From contig CAMRHE010000166.1 of the NCBI GenBank assembly GCA_947044405.1, positions 930,001 through 994,000 of the forward strand: a DNA stretch of 64,000 nt, in the 5' to 3' direction. The stretch's first letter is position 1, and the number at the start of each line of letters is the position of its first letter. The position numbers and the translations under genes were made by a program. Under the pieces are notes generated by a model, which ran no database searches, was not told the DNA's origin, and was given only the letters and a program-made list of their open reading frames with translations. Shown piece by piece: positions 1 to 11,352 of the stretch. Origin of the DNA: Leptodactylus fallax (Eukaryota > Chordata > Amphibia > Anura > Leptodactylidae).

Positions 1-11
1 TGACTGACAAT

Positions 12-67
12 ATCTGTAAAAGCTCTGCGGAATATGATGGCGCTATACAAGTAAGCTAAATAAATAA
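12..67 (-). repeat. Terminal fragment of a dispersed amphibian-type repeat
   Basis: On the minus strand this reads as a diverged copy of the segment that starts at about 1236, with the same core (cgc-caacatattccgcag) ending in a short (TAAA)n tract. The two copies face in opposite directions. I recognise this core as a dispersed repeat common in amphibian genomes but cannot assign its class. Confidence 0.5.
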
Positions 68-70
68 ATA

Positions 71-1201
71 ATTATATATACTTGCTGTATGCAGTGCTTA
101 TGAACAGACTGCATCCATGCAGAAAAGTGGCAAAATATACTGCTAAAGTGTCAGAAACATGGTAAGAAGCTTCACACTGTAGGCATGGAGATCAGTCTTC
201 TCAATGTAATTACCCCATTCTACAGTATGTAAACTAAAGATGTCATGTAGTCAGGGACTCCTGGCAACTAGCTCACTAGAACAGTGTTCCTGCAGGAGAT
301 ATATTACTATATGTAAATTCTGTGCTGAGTACTGCTAGTTTAAATATTCTTTCATAGATTACAGAATAGAGCAAGAAATGTGTTACCATCAGCTTCATAA
401 GGATCAAACAGTTTGATTTCAGCTCCCCAGTTCTTTTGTCGTCTGGGACATAAGCCACAGCCAAGAAGAGACTGCCTGTCACCTTCTTCACTCTCCCTAT
501 TCAGCACATATGTTTAGCTGAGCTTGCATGTTTATGGGGAAGTAGGATGGGTATTCAGATGACAGCTATCTAATACGTAAGATTAGGTTTAGATGCAAAC
601 ACTAAATAAAGTTGGATTATTACCATCCCCATCCTTATGATGTATGTATCTGGTTTCTTTTGTGCTAGAATTTCTGATACCAATTTCTCATGACTATATT
701 TATCTATATTTTCTTATAAGCTCTTTCAGGTAATGTAGTAAGGGTTTTCTATCTATTGTGCAATCCGAGTACTATACAGTTTGCTGTAGCAATATTTAGT
801 TATTAGGTTTTAGGAGTGTATAGGTCTGAACATCATAATAGAACATATACATATGTTCTATTGGTGAACATGCTTTCATATAGCATGCATCATCTCCTTC
901 AACAAAAACCTATTATCACTTATATATGCAGGTCCCCAACAAATGTCTTATAGCATTATTTCTATTTAGGTTTTCTGGGTATTTGTTAGAAATACATTTT
1001 TTTTATCATTTAATTCATTTATCTCAGAAATCTGACTGACTTTTTGACACAGTCTTGTGCCTGTTGCCTTTGAGGTATGCATAGATGTTTAAGTTAGAAT
1101 AGAGTTGACATGGTCTACCAACAGGATTGAAGATTCATTCTTTCATTATTATAGCTACTACATGTCAGAGATACAATATGTACAATATAGTAAGAGATGA
1201 C
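71..1201. other. AT-rich intergenic stretch, nothing recognised
   Basis: No ORF with a recognisable domain, no RNA gene and no clear terminal repeats were found on either strand. The short ORFs here have no family features and look like chance. Confidence 0.5.
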
Positions 1202-1241
<40 letters not shown>

Positions 1242-1345
1242 TGTTTATATAATGCCAACATATTCCACAGCACTTTACAAATCAGAGGAAACATGAACAG
1301 ACAATATGAGACATTACAATGTGACAAAGAAATATAATCTGCTAA
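1202..1345 (+). repeat. (AAT)n microsatellite leading into a dispersed repeat
   Basis: About 13 AAT units (1202-1241) run directly into a segment with the core tataatgccaacatattcc and acagcactttacaaatc. It is the same repeat family as 12-67 (opposite strand), and the segment at 19190-19510 looks like its distal part. The microsatellite is probably the repeat's own simple-sequence end. Confidence 0.6.
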
Positions 1346-2509
1346 CAAAGCAGTCTGAGCATTATATACATAGACAGCATGCAGATCATTTTGTTACTCA
1401 CTTCCTTTCAGACTTAATAGTTGCTTGTATTGCTAGTAGAAGATATTATTACATTACTTACCAGAAATTCTGGTCAGTGAAATAGTCAGAAACTCAATGA
1501 TTTCTGCTTCTGGCATCTTTTCTGAAGAGTTGTATCAATCTCAGTGTAGGAAAAGGAATAGAATTTACATTGACAGAAATATCAGCTGCTCAGTCCAGTG
1601 CTGTATTTCTCACACTTTAATTGCTCTTCTATTAGTTTTTTCCATGTTTTGCAACAGGCAGAACCAGTCTAAGCTGTAAAACTGTAGAAGTGATTGCTTC
1701 CTACAGAGCTAGCTATTAAGAGGAGCTTATCTGAAACCCGCCCCAAAGTAGTTTCTGAATCAGTCTGTCATGTTATTTTTGGTAATCACATTAAGTATCT
1801 TTCTCAGAAGAATCACTCTTGTGCAAACATATACACTGGGATCAAACAGCTTGACTTTCACCCAAAAGCTACGTATCTTCAGAATCCTTGACCATCTATC
1901 TAGGGCACATTATTCTTCTTTAAGGCAGGTACCCTAGCAGAATCTCTGACCATTAAAACAGTGGACACAAAACAGAAGTTTCCTTGCCCACTGTATCAGA
2001 TACTTTTGCATGGTAGTGAAGACAGCAGAGTCCTTAGTCAGAGTATATAGGAAAAACTGCTGAAGTTTACTGTCAAGGAGCACATGGCAGCAGAGAATAG
2101 CAACAGGAAATCCAAAGCACAACCATATGCCTGCCAAACCAACAGGAGGGAGTGCCATGGAAAGCAAATACTGGCAGAGGTAGGGTATACCAGCTGCTAT
2201 AAGTGGTAAAGAAGCTTTTTATCTATTACAGAAAGGTTATTATATAAAATATGTTCTGTTCTTTAATGTTACATATAGTAAGTTAAAGTCATCAAGAAAA
2301 AGAAAACTGGACCTAGATTTAGTGGTTTACACAGTATGGTCTCAATGGGACCTAGTGGGGTCACTGCTACAGGTGAAGAACTGATTACATAATTTCTCCA
2401 CTTATTTATTGCTGATCTGGATCAGATGATCTGTTCCAAGATGACAAATATTAGAAATCATGAAAGGCAGTCTAGCCACTCATATGCTGTTGTACGGGCT
2501 GTTGGGTCA
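1346..2509. other. Intergenic stretch, nothing recognised
   Basis: Unique-looking AT-rich DNA. Small ORFs on both strands lack start context, composition or domains that would support a gene. Confidence 0.45.
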
Positions 2510-2705
2510 AAGTGCAATCTTACTGCTGGGAAAATAAACTTTTAATCCATATGCCAATGAGCTGTTCAGTGCACTTGGGGCATAGAAATGTTTTCCAGAG
2601 CACCCAGGTGTTTTGGCAGATATGACAATCATCTGGATGCACCAAACAGCTCATTTGCATACAGATTATAATTTGATTTTCTTGGCAGCAATATTGCATA
2701 AAAAA
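2510..2705. repeat. Small palindromic foldback element (MITE-like)
   Basis: Two arms of about 70 bp, near 2510-2580 and 2630-2705, are inverted copies of one another. The left arm contains catatgccaatgagctgtt and the right arm has its reverse complement with a few mismatches. A spacer of about 50 bp separates them. There is no coding capacity. The shape suits a short non-autonomous DNA transposon. Confidence 0.5.
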
Positions 2706-3182
2706 AGTTTTGTTTACTATGCCACTAATGGCCCCTACAACAGCAAATATGTGAAATAGGTGGTTTAGGGGGGGATGTTAAAAGCTGTTACATATAACGT
2801 AGTGTAATCTTCACTGTCACAAGAGTTGTGGAAGTGGAATTCCCTGTTATTCCTGCTTTAATTCCTATACATGGATCTGGACTTTGCTGCAGGGAATCCC
2901 CAGGTCACTACTGCACAAGTAGGCGCCTTTAGCACCAGGTGTTGTGACTTTAGATGATGATATCAGCAGGCAGGAAAAAATCTGTAGGCAGTAGTCATAG
3001 CCAGGCAGAAGTCATTGTTGAGTGGTTCTGGCAATATGACAGACAAGCAGAAGGTCAGAACCGGCAGTGGACAGGAGATATGGTCATATAACAAGCTGGT
3101 GTGATATCAGGAAGGGTCCCTTGAATAGATTAAGGCAACAGGGCATTGCATAGTGGGAACTGTGTCCATGCATGCCAACCCT

Positions 3183-3968
3183 TTAAAGGGAGTCTATCAC
3201 CTCCTCCAAGCATATTCATCTGCCACCAGCGGAGCACATTACAGTGATAAACAACATACCTGTGTTATGTATGTTACTTTCATAGGTTTGGAGAAAAACA
3301 GCTTTGAAGTCTTTATGTAAATGAGGCAGTTTGTGCACTGGGGAAAGACCTTCCACTCTTGGGGCACTGGTCTTGCTGCCTAGATAGGATTGGTGATGTT
3401 ATAGCAGTGGGAAGATCAACAAAAAGCTCTGTCCGCTGTATAGTGGCCAGGCACCTTCATTGCATCTCAGCTCCAATTGAAGTCAGTGGGACCTGAGCTG
3501 CAGTAAAGACACCGGGCTGCTATGCAGTGGATAGAGCTTTCTGTTTCCATCCCCGTATTGTTCACAGGATGGGCCCTGGAAGCGGCTCCTTCCAGAGTTT
3601 TAGTCTGGGGACCAGTTTGTCAGCCCCCTATCGTCCATATATTTATGGCTATCCTGAGGATAACACAGCTTTTTGTTGCAGATATTGCTGCAGTTTTTTT
3701 TTTAGCCAAAGCCAGGAATGGATTGAGCAGAAGGTAGAATCATAAGAGCTTCCTATATATTTTCCATTCCTTTTGTATTAGTTCAAGAAGACGCAACAAA
3801 ATCTGCTACAAAAAAGCTGTGTTTCCGCAATGTGGGTCCTCAGCCTAAAATTGTTTTTCTCCAAATCTCCAAAAGTGACATGGATAACAAAGGTATGTTG
3901 TTTATCACTGTAATGTGTTCTGTAACACGGTGGTGGCAGTTAAGGAGGTGATAGACTCCTTTTAGAGC
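3183..3968. mobile_element. T2-like (TTAA, TIR TTAAAGG) palindromic MITE with internal insert
   Basis: The left end reads TTAAAGGGAGTCTATCACC. The right end is the reverse complement of nearly the same sequence (GTGATAGACTCC near 3957). Each arm is about 120 bp and shares the central word acattacagtgataaacaac. Frog T2 MITEs have TTAA targets and TTAAAGG termini, which fits. Between the arms lies a second hairpin family (about 3660-3850), the same family as 6017-6243. The rightmost TTAA has decayed to CTAA. No ORF is credible. Confidence 0.6.
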
Positions 3969-4668
3969 CAGACTCAGAGTGCACATATCGAAGAGACTGC
4001 GCCACAGGTCCCAGCCAGCCAGCATGTGTGGTGGTTTAGTGGAAGCAGAGAATGGGGAGGCCCGGCAGGATAGTGTGGTCACCATAGAGAGCTTCAGGGA
4101 CATTGGGCAGAACATCTAGAGGTGACAGTGTGACACAGGCTGAACCAGCAGAGGGTGACTTTTACCTGAAGAAATGGTAAAAGGATAGGTGAGCTATGGG
4201 GAGTTATAATAATGGGTGCTTCTGCATAATGGTTGTTTGTATGCTTATATGCTAGTATGTACTTGCAGAGGTTTAATCACTCTGTCCTTAAAGTTTTGCA
4301 CTTACAAGCATAATTTCTTTTCTAAACATGATCTCTGTCTTCAGAGTTTAGCCTATAATTTAACATGCTTTGGGTTTCATTCACTTCCTGACACAGCTCC
4401 ATTTTTCAAATTTGACATGTATCACTTTATGTGGTAATAACTTTGGAACACTTTAACTTACCAAAGTGATTTTGAGATTGCTTTTCTAATTTTCCATATC
4501 TCTGCTTTATGTTGGCATTAAAATTTAAACATCCTTTTTTCAGACATTATAAGGCTTAAAGCAATTTTCAAAATTTTCGAGAACATTTCCAAAACTGATT
4601 CTTCAAGGGACTAATTCAGTTTTGAAGGGACTTTAAAAGGAATCTGTATTTCTGAATTTCCTGAATGT
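3969..4668. other. Intergenic stretch, nothing recognised
   Basis: No domain-bearing ORF and no paired terminal repeats were found. Confidence 0.4.
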
Positions 4669-4713
4669 ACTGAATTTCCCCATTGTGGGACTATTAAAGG
4701 ACTATTATTATTA
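4669..4713 (+). mobile_element. Tail-only L2-like LINE insertion
   Basis: About 45 bp identical to the extreme 3' end of the L2-like LINEs at 22140-22190 and 56180-56226: ctgaatttccccattg, then gggactattaaaggac, then a few ATT units. None of the LINE body precedes it. This is the signature of an almost completely 5'-truncated target-primed insertion. Confidence 0.75.
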
Positions 4714-5035
4714 GAAACCCCCATAAATCACCCCATTTTCAAAACTGTACTCCTCAAATAAGTCAAAACAGCATATAGGAAGTTTGTTAACTACTTGTTA
4801 ACTACTAATTCACAGGAATTAGAATAAAATGGAGGTGAAATTTACACATTTTAATTTCTTTTACTAATACACAAAATTATTCTGCAAATCAAATTTAAGT
4901 GTTTTCTGATTTTTTTTGTTTTTCAATTAAACTCATGGATGGTTTTGTAGCTCAGGGCTATTTAGATCACTGAACTCAATCTCAAAAACCTGTGATAATT
5001 AGTTTGCTGGGTGAGCCCATTTAAAGGAAACCTAC

Positions 5036-5200
5036 ATTGCGGCTTCACTCCAGGAGTGGATTGAGAAGATGATAGAAGTATAAGTACTTCCTATATATTC
5101 CCCATTGATTTTGTTGCCATTCTAGGCTTTGGCTCAAAAAATGCAGCAAAATCTGCATAAAAAAGCTGGGGTCTCAGCCTAAAATGGACATTCCACATTA
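5036..5200. repeat. Partial copy of the hairpin MITE family found at 6017-6243
   Basis: Shares the words gcagcaaaatctgc and aaaaaagctg and the terminal block tctcagcctaaaat with the copies near 3663-3848 and 6017-6243. Only one arm is well preserved. The preceding tttaaaggaaacc resembles another T2-type end. Confidence 0.45.
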
Positions 5201-6016
5201 TTCAGCAGGCCACAGGTTTCAGAAGGGGTCCTATGTTAACATGCAACTTAGCCTATTAAGATTTTTTTTTTATTAAAATAGCTTTTGACAGTAAATGTGA
5301 TCTCTTAATGCCGTATATTCAACAAATGACCATTTTCAGCTCTTTACAACATATAAAATGTTTAGAAACTCTGTTGTGCATAATAATTTGGAACTGTGGA
5401 TTTTGGTTTTTTAATTTGTGGAAAAAAAAGTTATCATTTCATCATGTTGCTGCAGAATCTGAGAAGCCCAAATGGACTTCCACTTTGTAAGATTTAAATT
5501 ATATCAAGTTATAAGTTGTCGCTGCTCTTTAGGAAGGACTATGTCACCAGCCAGAGAGAGACAAACACACCAACTCACAGTAGTGCTCAATGGAGTTGTC
5601 TCAGAGTTTTCACTCAGACAACCAATCATTTATTTAAATCCTAAAGCCACGCCTCTTACAATCATGATATCTGATCAACCAATCACATTCATATTTAAAT
5701 AACATGTACATACAGTATGTGATTCATAGGATGTCGCCTTCAGGATGAGTTAGTAAGCCTATGTATTTTCCATGTATTTACAAACAACTGTTTGTATTTC
5801 AGATCACAAGTTCAGGTATGAGGGACTTGGTTAAGGTTGCTCATCATAGTCTGGAGTTTTTCTAATTTTATATTATATCCATCATAAAAAGTTGAACTAT
5901 CACAGAAACACTAGAATAGAAGACATAAGAAAATCATGTCAGAATAACATTAATAAGAATAATACCAATATAAAACCAATCAATGAAGGCTAATACTAAT
6001 TTCTATAACAGCCTGT
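5201..6016. other. Intergenic stretch, no gene seen
   Basis: AT-rich, with T-runs and short low-complexity pieces. Part of 5300-5460 recurs at about 6290-6420 (a word near acatataaaatgtttagaaa), so some of it is repeated DNA. No coding support. Confidence 0.4.
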
Positions 6017-6243
6017 TAGGCTGAGTCCCCACGTTGCAGAAACAAAGCTTTTTTTTGTTGCAGATTTTGTTGCGATTTTTTGAGCCAAAGCCAAGAATGT
6101 CTATAAAAGGAATGGAAAATATATGGGAAGCTCTTATACTTCTACCTTCTGCTCAATCCACTCCTGGTTTTGGCTTAAAAAACTGCGACAAAATCTACAA
6201 CAAAAAAAACCTGCGTTTTCGCAACGTGGGGCTTTAGCCTTAA
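6017..6243. mobile_element. Hairpin MITE of about 227 bp
   Basis: The left end is TTAGGCTGAGTCCCCACG and the right end is CGTGGGGCTTTAGCCTTAA. The arms continue inward as complementary stretches (gttgcagattttgttgcg against cgacaaaatctacaac), so the whole unit folds on itself. The TTAA at the right edge suggests a piggyBac/T2-type target. Non-coding. Relatives lie at about 3663-3848, 5036-5200 and 7518-8018. Confidence 0.65.
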
Positions 6244-6559
6244 GATGTTTTTCATTGAAACAGTTTTTGATCTCAGTAAATTTGACCTGTTGATGCTGCA
6301 AATTTAACAAATGAACATTTTCAGTTCTTTACAACCTATAAAATGTTTAGAAAATCTGTTGCGCATAATCACGGTGGATTTTGATTTTTTAATTTGTGAA
6401 AAAAAAAATGTTATCATTAGGAGGTTTGTCCAATAAAATTAGATTTATACAGTTAAAGATTTAAATATTATAGTGACTGTAATTTGCATCGACCATTTAG
6501 GAAAATCAGAGAAAAATATCATTTGCATAATATTTTGGAATGCGGTGTACAATCATTTA

Positions 6560-6682
6560 GTCCTAGAATTTACACATTCACAAGGGGTTAAAAGAGAAAA
6601 TACATCACACAATGTTTTATACAAGTTCTTCCAAATACCGAAATACCCTACATGTGGATGTAAACTAATGTATGGGCACACA
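6560..6682. repeat. Left half of dispersed repeat unit, copy 1 (interrupted by hAT)
   Basis: Contains acaaggggttaaaagagaaa and the lead-in to gggcacacagcaagg. The second half resumes at 8709 after the hAT insertion. Comparable units are at 8990-9151 plus 14429-14530 and at 14940-15230. Confidence 0.6.
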
Positions 6683-8708
6683 CAGAGGCGTAGCTAGGGG
6701 TTCAGCACAGGGGGGCGAACATGTCCAAGTGGGCCCCCAACTTGCACATGTTCGTATACCAATACTATCAGTATACGGTGAGCGTATAGTGGTATATAGC
6801 AGCTCTACACAGGGCTCTGCAGACGATTTAGGTGAATACAGTGCAGTAACATTTAGTGACTTACCGGTGACGTCTCTGACTAATCGTTCACATTCCCCAT
6901 CTCTTTCATCTGGACAGCCATAACCATTTCTTCCAGTCTCTGTAAAGTTTGCAACACAGACATCTTTGGCTCCTCACTTTTCCAGGCACCTGACCCATAT
7001 TGTCCTCACCTACACAAAGCCCCCATCCTGCTGCTACCCCAATTATAAAATATATAATATACCCCCCATAATGAATAAAACCTCCAAGTGCAACTTTAAA
7101 TTAATAACTTCCCTGTGCACCCCTTTAAATAGTTCCCCTTATTAATAATGCCCCAGGTGTTTCCTAATTAAGAAGAAAAAAAAAAAGGGAAAAAACTTAT
7201 TGGGGTTCCAATACCCAGGACCCCAAGGATCAGCTGTTTGAATGAACCGTGGTACCTGTGTAAGCGCTGTGACACCTTCTCTGTTTACATAGTGTCATTC
7301 TTTTCATAGCGGCCATGTAATGTAACTACAGCCTCGTCCTATACACGTCTATGTGACAAGGTTGGAATTACATCACACGGTCACTATAAACAGATAGCGT
7401 ATGATATAAACAGGCGCCATAGCCCCTTCATACAGCTGATCAGTGAGGAATCACTTATCTCTTATTGATGATTTATTCTGAGGATAGACCATCAATAAAA
7501 ATGAGCTGGAAAACGCCTTAAGGCTAAGGCCCCACGTGGCGTCCCGCAGCAAAAAACAGCTGTGAGAAAAACTGCGGCGGCGACGCATCGCGGTTCTTCC
7601 TGCAGCACTTTGCACAGAATGTTTGCAGAGGTTTCCTCAGTGGACTTTCTGCTTCAATTATATCTATAGGGAAGCCGCTGGCGTTACCATAGGTATAATT
7701 GACATGTTGCGATTTCCAAAACTGTGTGTATTTTACTGCAAAGTGGGGATGGGATGGGTCCCCATGTGGCGAAAACCCATCCACACATTGCGGAAAAATA
7801 CGTGCAGTGTTGCGGTTTTGGAAATTGCAGCATGTCAATTATACCTATGGAAACACTGGTGGTTTCCATATAGGTGTATTGAAAACAGAAAGTCCACAGG
7901 AGAAACCCCTGCGGACCTTCTGTGAAAAGCGCTGCGGGAAAAACCACAATGTTACCACCATGGTTTTTCCTGCAGCACTTTTTTTGCTGCAGCCCCCTAC
8001 ATGGGGCCTTAGTCTTAATAAAGCCCAAGTGCTACTTTAATTAAATTAATTGACCCTAATATTATGCCCCTGATTCCCCCTGACATAAATACTGCACCTC
8101 TAATGACCCCTTATATCCATGACCACCCTCTTATGTTCATAATTCCTCCTAATACAAATAATGCCCCCTAATGGCCCCTTATATAAATAACCTCCTCCCT
8201 TGTATTCATAATACCCTGTAATAACCCTTATATAAATGACCCTCCATCGTCATAATGATAATACCTCCTAATGAATCCTCTCTTTATAGTTATAATTCCC
8301 CCTCCTATCTACCCCTTATACTATTAATATACCCACAACTGCGCTAAAAAAAAGAAAAAAAAAGTCATACTCACCTACCTGCGATGCTGATGAATGGAGC
8401 CTCCGCCGCCGCTTCCTCCCTGTCCACACACAGGACGTCTGTGTCTGAGCGCAGGCGGTGCGATGTTGTGACATCATCGCACCGCCTGTGTGAGAAGAAG
8501 ACATCGTTCTGTGCTCTCGGGGACTTGTAAACCACAAGCCTCATGTAGCTTGCGGTTTACAATACTGTGAAGTTGCAGGATACGTTTTAACCAGATGGAA
8601 ATCCAGTTAGAAATAAAGGATGTATTAATTGCGGCCTGGGGTGGGCCCCAAAAAGTCAGTGGGCCAGGGGCAGCCACCCCTCTGCCCCCCCCGCTAGCTA
8701 CGCCTCTG
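6683..8708. mobile_element. Non-autonomous hAT element, 2.0 kb, perfect 8-bp TSD
   Basis: The termini are inverted: CAGAGGCGTAGCTAG at the left and CTAGCTACGCCTCTG at the right. They are flanked by an exact 8-bp direct repeat, GGCACACA (6675-6682 and 8709-8716), the target size of hAT transposases. No transposase ORF is present, so it depended on a helper. The interior carries a T2-type repeat (about 7187-7517) and a hairpin MITE (7518-8018), both probably later passengers. Adjacent repeat copies at about 9095 and 15074 show the uninterrupted site. Confidence 0.85.
7518..8018. mobile_element. TTAA-flanked hairpin MITE, about 500 bp
   Basis: TTAA at 7518-7521 is followed by GGCTAAGGCCCCACG. 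The right end has ATGGGGCCTTAGTC followed by TTAA at 8015-8018. The interior is a chain of complementary segments (gtttttcctgcagcac against its complement), giving several overlapping long but meaningless ORFs on both strands. It is a larger member of the 6017-6243 family. Confidence 0.65.
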
Positions 8709-8870
8709 GGCACACAGCAAGGCACAGAAGGGAAGAAGCGCCAATGGGCTTTTCGAGGGCAGATTTTGCTGTGATCAGTTTCAGGTGCCATGTCCCATTT
8801 ACAGTGCCCCTGTGGGGCCAAAACAGTGGAAACCTCTAGAAAGAGACCCCATTTTGGAAACTAGACCCCT
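8709..8870. repeat. Right half of dispersed repeat unit, copy 1
   Basis: Continues copy 1 after the hAT element. It includes gggcagattttgctgtgatc (about 8757-8776), the undisturbed counterpart of the site where the DIRS element inserted in copy 2. Confidence 0.6.
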
Positions 8871-8989
8871 CAAGGAATTTATTAATGGGTATAGTAAGTA
8901 TTTTAACCTTACAAGTCTTTCACAGAATTGGACCCTGAAAAAGGGACATTACATTCTTATCTATTAAATGTTTCTTTAACCCAAAATAT

Positions 8990-9151
8990 TTCATTTTTAC
9001 AAGGGGTTAAAGGAGAAAATACATCCCAAAATTTGTTAAGCAATTTCTCCTGACTATGGAAATGGCCCACTTGTGCATGTAAATTTCTGTGTTGGCACAA
9101 AGCAGGGCCCAGCTGGGAAGGAGCACCATTGAGCTTTTTGGAAGGTAGATT
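8990..9151. repeat. Left half of dispersed repeat unit, copy 2 (interrupted by DIRS)
   Basis: Parallels 6560-6682 plus 8709-8760: acaaggggttaaaggagaaa, then cacaaagcagggcccagctg, then ggaaggtagatt. The unit is cut at GATT (9148-9151) by the DIRS element and resumes at 14429 with ttgctggaattgg. Confidence 0.65.
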
Positions 9152-9293
9152 CCCCTTACGTCCGACAGCAGCACAATATGGGGTATCTCTGCCCCTGTGT
9201 GTTGTTTAGGACAGGTGGAACCTTTAATTAGCACCAAAAAGGTGCCTCCTACTAGCCCTATAAGAGGGCACAAGAGACCTCCCTCCACTGTGT
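9152..9293 (+). repeat. DIRS left inverted terminal repeat
   Basis: Inverse of 14263-14397: acagcagcacaatatggggt at this end pairs with accccatattgtgctgctgt near 14370-14390. The arms run about 140 bp with very few mismatches. Confidence 0.9.
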
Positions 9294-9969
9294 TTTTTTC
9301 TGTCCTGTGTGGAACAGGTGGACGGAGGTCTCTTGTGACCTCCCGTTGCTAGGGGTTTTATTTACTCCTGGCTTACCTTTTTGGGGTACCTCGGTCCCAA
9401 AGAAAAAACCTCCGGTCCTTCGCACCGCAGCGCAGCGTTATCCGGCATCCATCTGCAGGCAGCGCGACCCCGGAAGTAAGCGGGGAACCTCCTCGGCCGG
9501 AACTTTTCTCTGGTCCCGTGTTCCCAGGGGAAGGAAGCCTTTGCGCACCACCGCGCCCTACTTCCGGTTTTCTCGGAAAAAGTGCGGTAAGTTTGGAAAT
9601 TTAAAATTTAAAGGCAAAATATAGAATTGATTTTTGCTACTTGTATTTTGAGCCTCTGGCTTAGGCTTATGCTCCTCTATGTTCCATTATGGCGTTTGAC
9701 TTGTTTTGGTGCTGTATAAATGTTTCTTTGTTGGCTTCCTCCCCTCGCTGCTGGATTACATTTAAAAGGTCTGAATGCAGTCCTTTATTTGTTGAGTGAG
9801 TGGTTTCTAGCTCCTCTGCTGCGGGTTGCGGTGGCTGGTTTTTTTCTGACGGTTTTTTTCTCTCTTCAAGTGACCGATTCAAAAAAAAAAAAAAAAAAAA
9901 AAGGTACCCCTTGGGTTTTTATGCGATGCTTGGCGATCTTCCCTGTTTCAGTGTCACGTGGCTGTTTGA

Positions 9970-11180
9970 TGTTTCAGATGTCATCTTCTGCATCACGTAA
10001 TGGCGATGCGCTTAGGAGGAAAAATTCCTCTAAACTTGAAACACCTAATGTGTTTGGATTGCAATACCCCTTTACCTGACGGCTATGATTTTACCCGCTG
10101 TCACCAGTGTCGCGGACCTCCGCCGGAAGTACCTTCTATAAGAGGTTGTTACTTGGGTAAAGGACTATATGAGGAGTCTCTTAAAGGAGATTCGTTCTTC
10201 CATCGCCCAGATTGCCAAGAGACCGCAGATTGAGACACAATCTTCCTTACGGATCTCTGATGAAGATTATCAGATAGTGGACGAGACACTCTCATCTGAC
10301 GATTCCACTGAAGATCCCAGCAGGCCGTGCTTCCACTCGAAAAATTAAGCCGGCTGCTGAAGTCCATCCGGTCTAAGGATCGTGATGTTGACGGGGGAAG
10401 CCTCCGCGTCCACCTATAGAGGGCCTAGGGTCTTCCAAGTGGACCAGACATTACAAAAATTAATGTCCTCAGAGTGGAGAAGTCCTGAAAAACCTCTTGT
10501 GGTTCCTAGGAGGTTCAGCGCTTTATTCCCAGTTGCTCAATGGGATCAATGGGGTCCTCCTCCCAAGGTGGATATGGCGGTGGTTAAACTGTCCTGCCGC
10601 ACTAAGGTACCATCAGATGATGGAGCAAATCTGCACGACGCCATGGCAGGCGCTTCGACAATACCTTCAAGAAGGCTTATTCAGCTGCCTCGCCCAAGAC
10701 CGCTGTGGCGGTTGTGTCCTGTGAAGTGTCAGCCAAATTATGTACTGACCTGGTCCACCTCGAAAGTGACCGACTCTGGAAGTCTCCAGAGATGAGCTGC
10801 TAGGGTTTCTAGGCTCAGTTTCCCTAGCAGCTGAATATTTAACGGAAGCCTCCCACCATCAATTAAGGCTGGCGGCCAAATCCCTGGCACTTACCAAGAA
10901 CACTGCAGAAGGAAGACCTCTATGGTTTAAACCTTGGAGAGCTGTGTTCCCCTCAAAGTATAATTTGTGCGCATTACCCTTTGAGCCGGGTAGAGTCTTT
11001 GGCTGTGCCCTAGACGAAATCCTAGAGAGCTTGGCCGACAAGAAGGGTAAAACTACCCCAGGTCTGGCTCTGGCCATGGTAGAGGCTATCCGCCTCGTCG
11101 TGGAAGGCAGTCCAGAGAGGCTCTAGTTATTCCTCTAGAGACGCCGGCCGGAGATTCTGAAGTCTGATGATAAAAAAGTC
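9970..11180 (+). pseudogene. DIRS gag-like ORF1 remnant
   Basis: Open fragments in shifting frames occupy the position of ORF1, upstream of the reverse transcriptase. One fragment carries a C-x2-C...C-x2-C pattern (LDCNTPLPDGYDFTRCHQC, about 10055-10110) that could be a zinc-binding motif. Another (10382-10795) is basic and proline-rich. No frame stays open for the length expected of a gag protein (400-500 aa), so several indels have accumulated. An A-run of about 22 at 9880-9902 precedes it. The assignment to gag rests mainly on position; the protein itself is not recognisable. Confidence 0.5.
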
Positions 11181-11352
11181 AAGCCTAGCTTTTGACATCA
11201 GAAGCAGTTTTCCTGTGGCCGAGATTCTTGTTGGAGGTCGTGTCTCCCACTTTCTCAATGGCGAGCAGGGAAAAATTCGAGACCCATGGGTCCGGTAGGT
11301 AATCCAAAGAGGTTATGCAATCAAGTTCCTCCGTCCTCCTCAGGATCGGTTT

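Noticed and set aside
1115..1348. 77-aa ORF with a poly-Ile run
   Set aside because: The Ile run is the translated (AAT)n microsatellite.
7524..8040. Overlapping ORFs of 100-114 aa on both strands
   Set aside because: They lie in a palindromic MITE. The same peptide-like words appear on both strands because the DNA is self-complementary.
10382..10795. 137-aa ORF considered as a separate gene
   Set aside because: Lies inside the DIRS element between its left ITR and RT. Treated as decayed ORF1.
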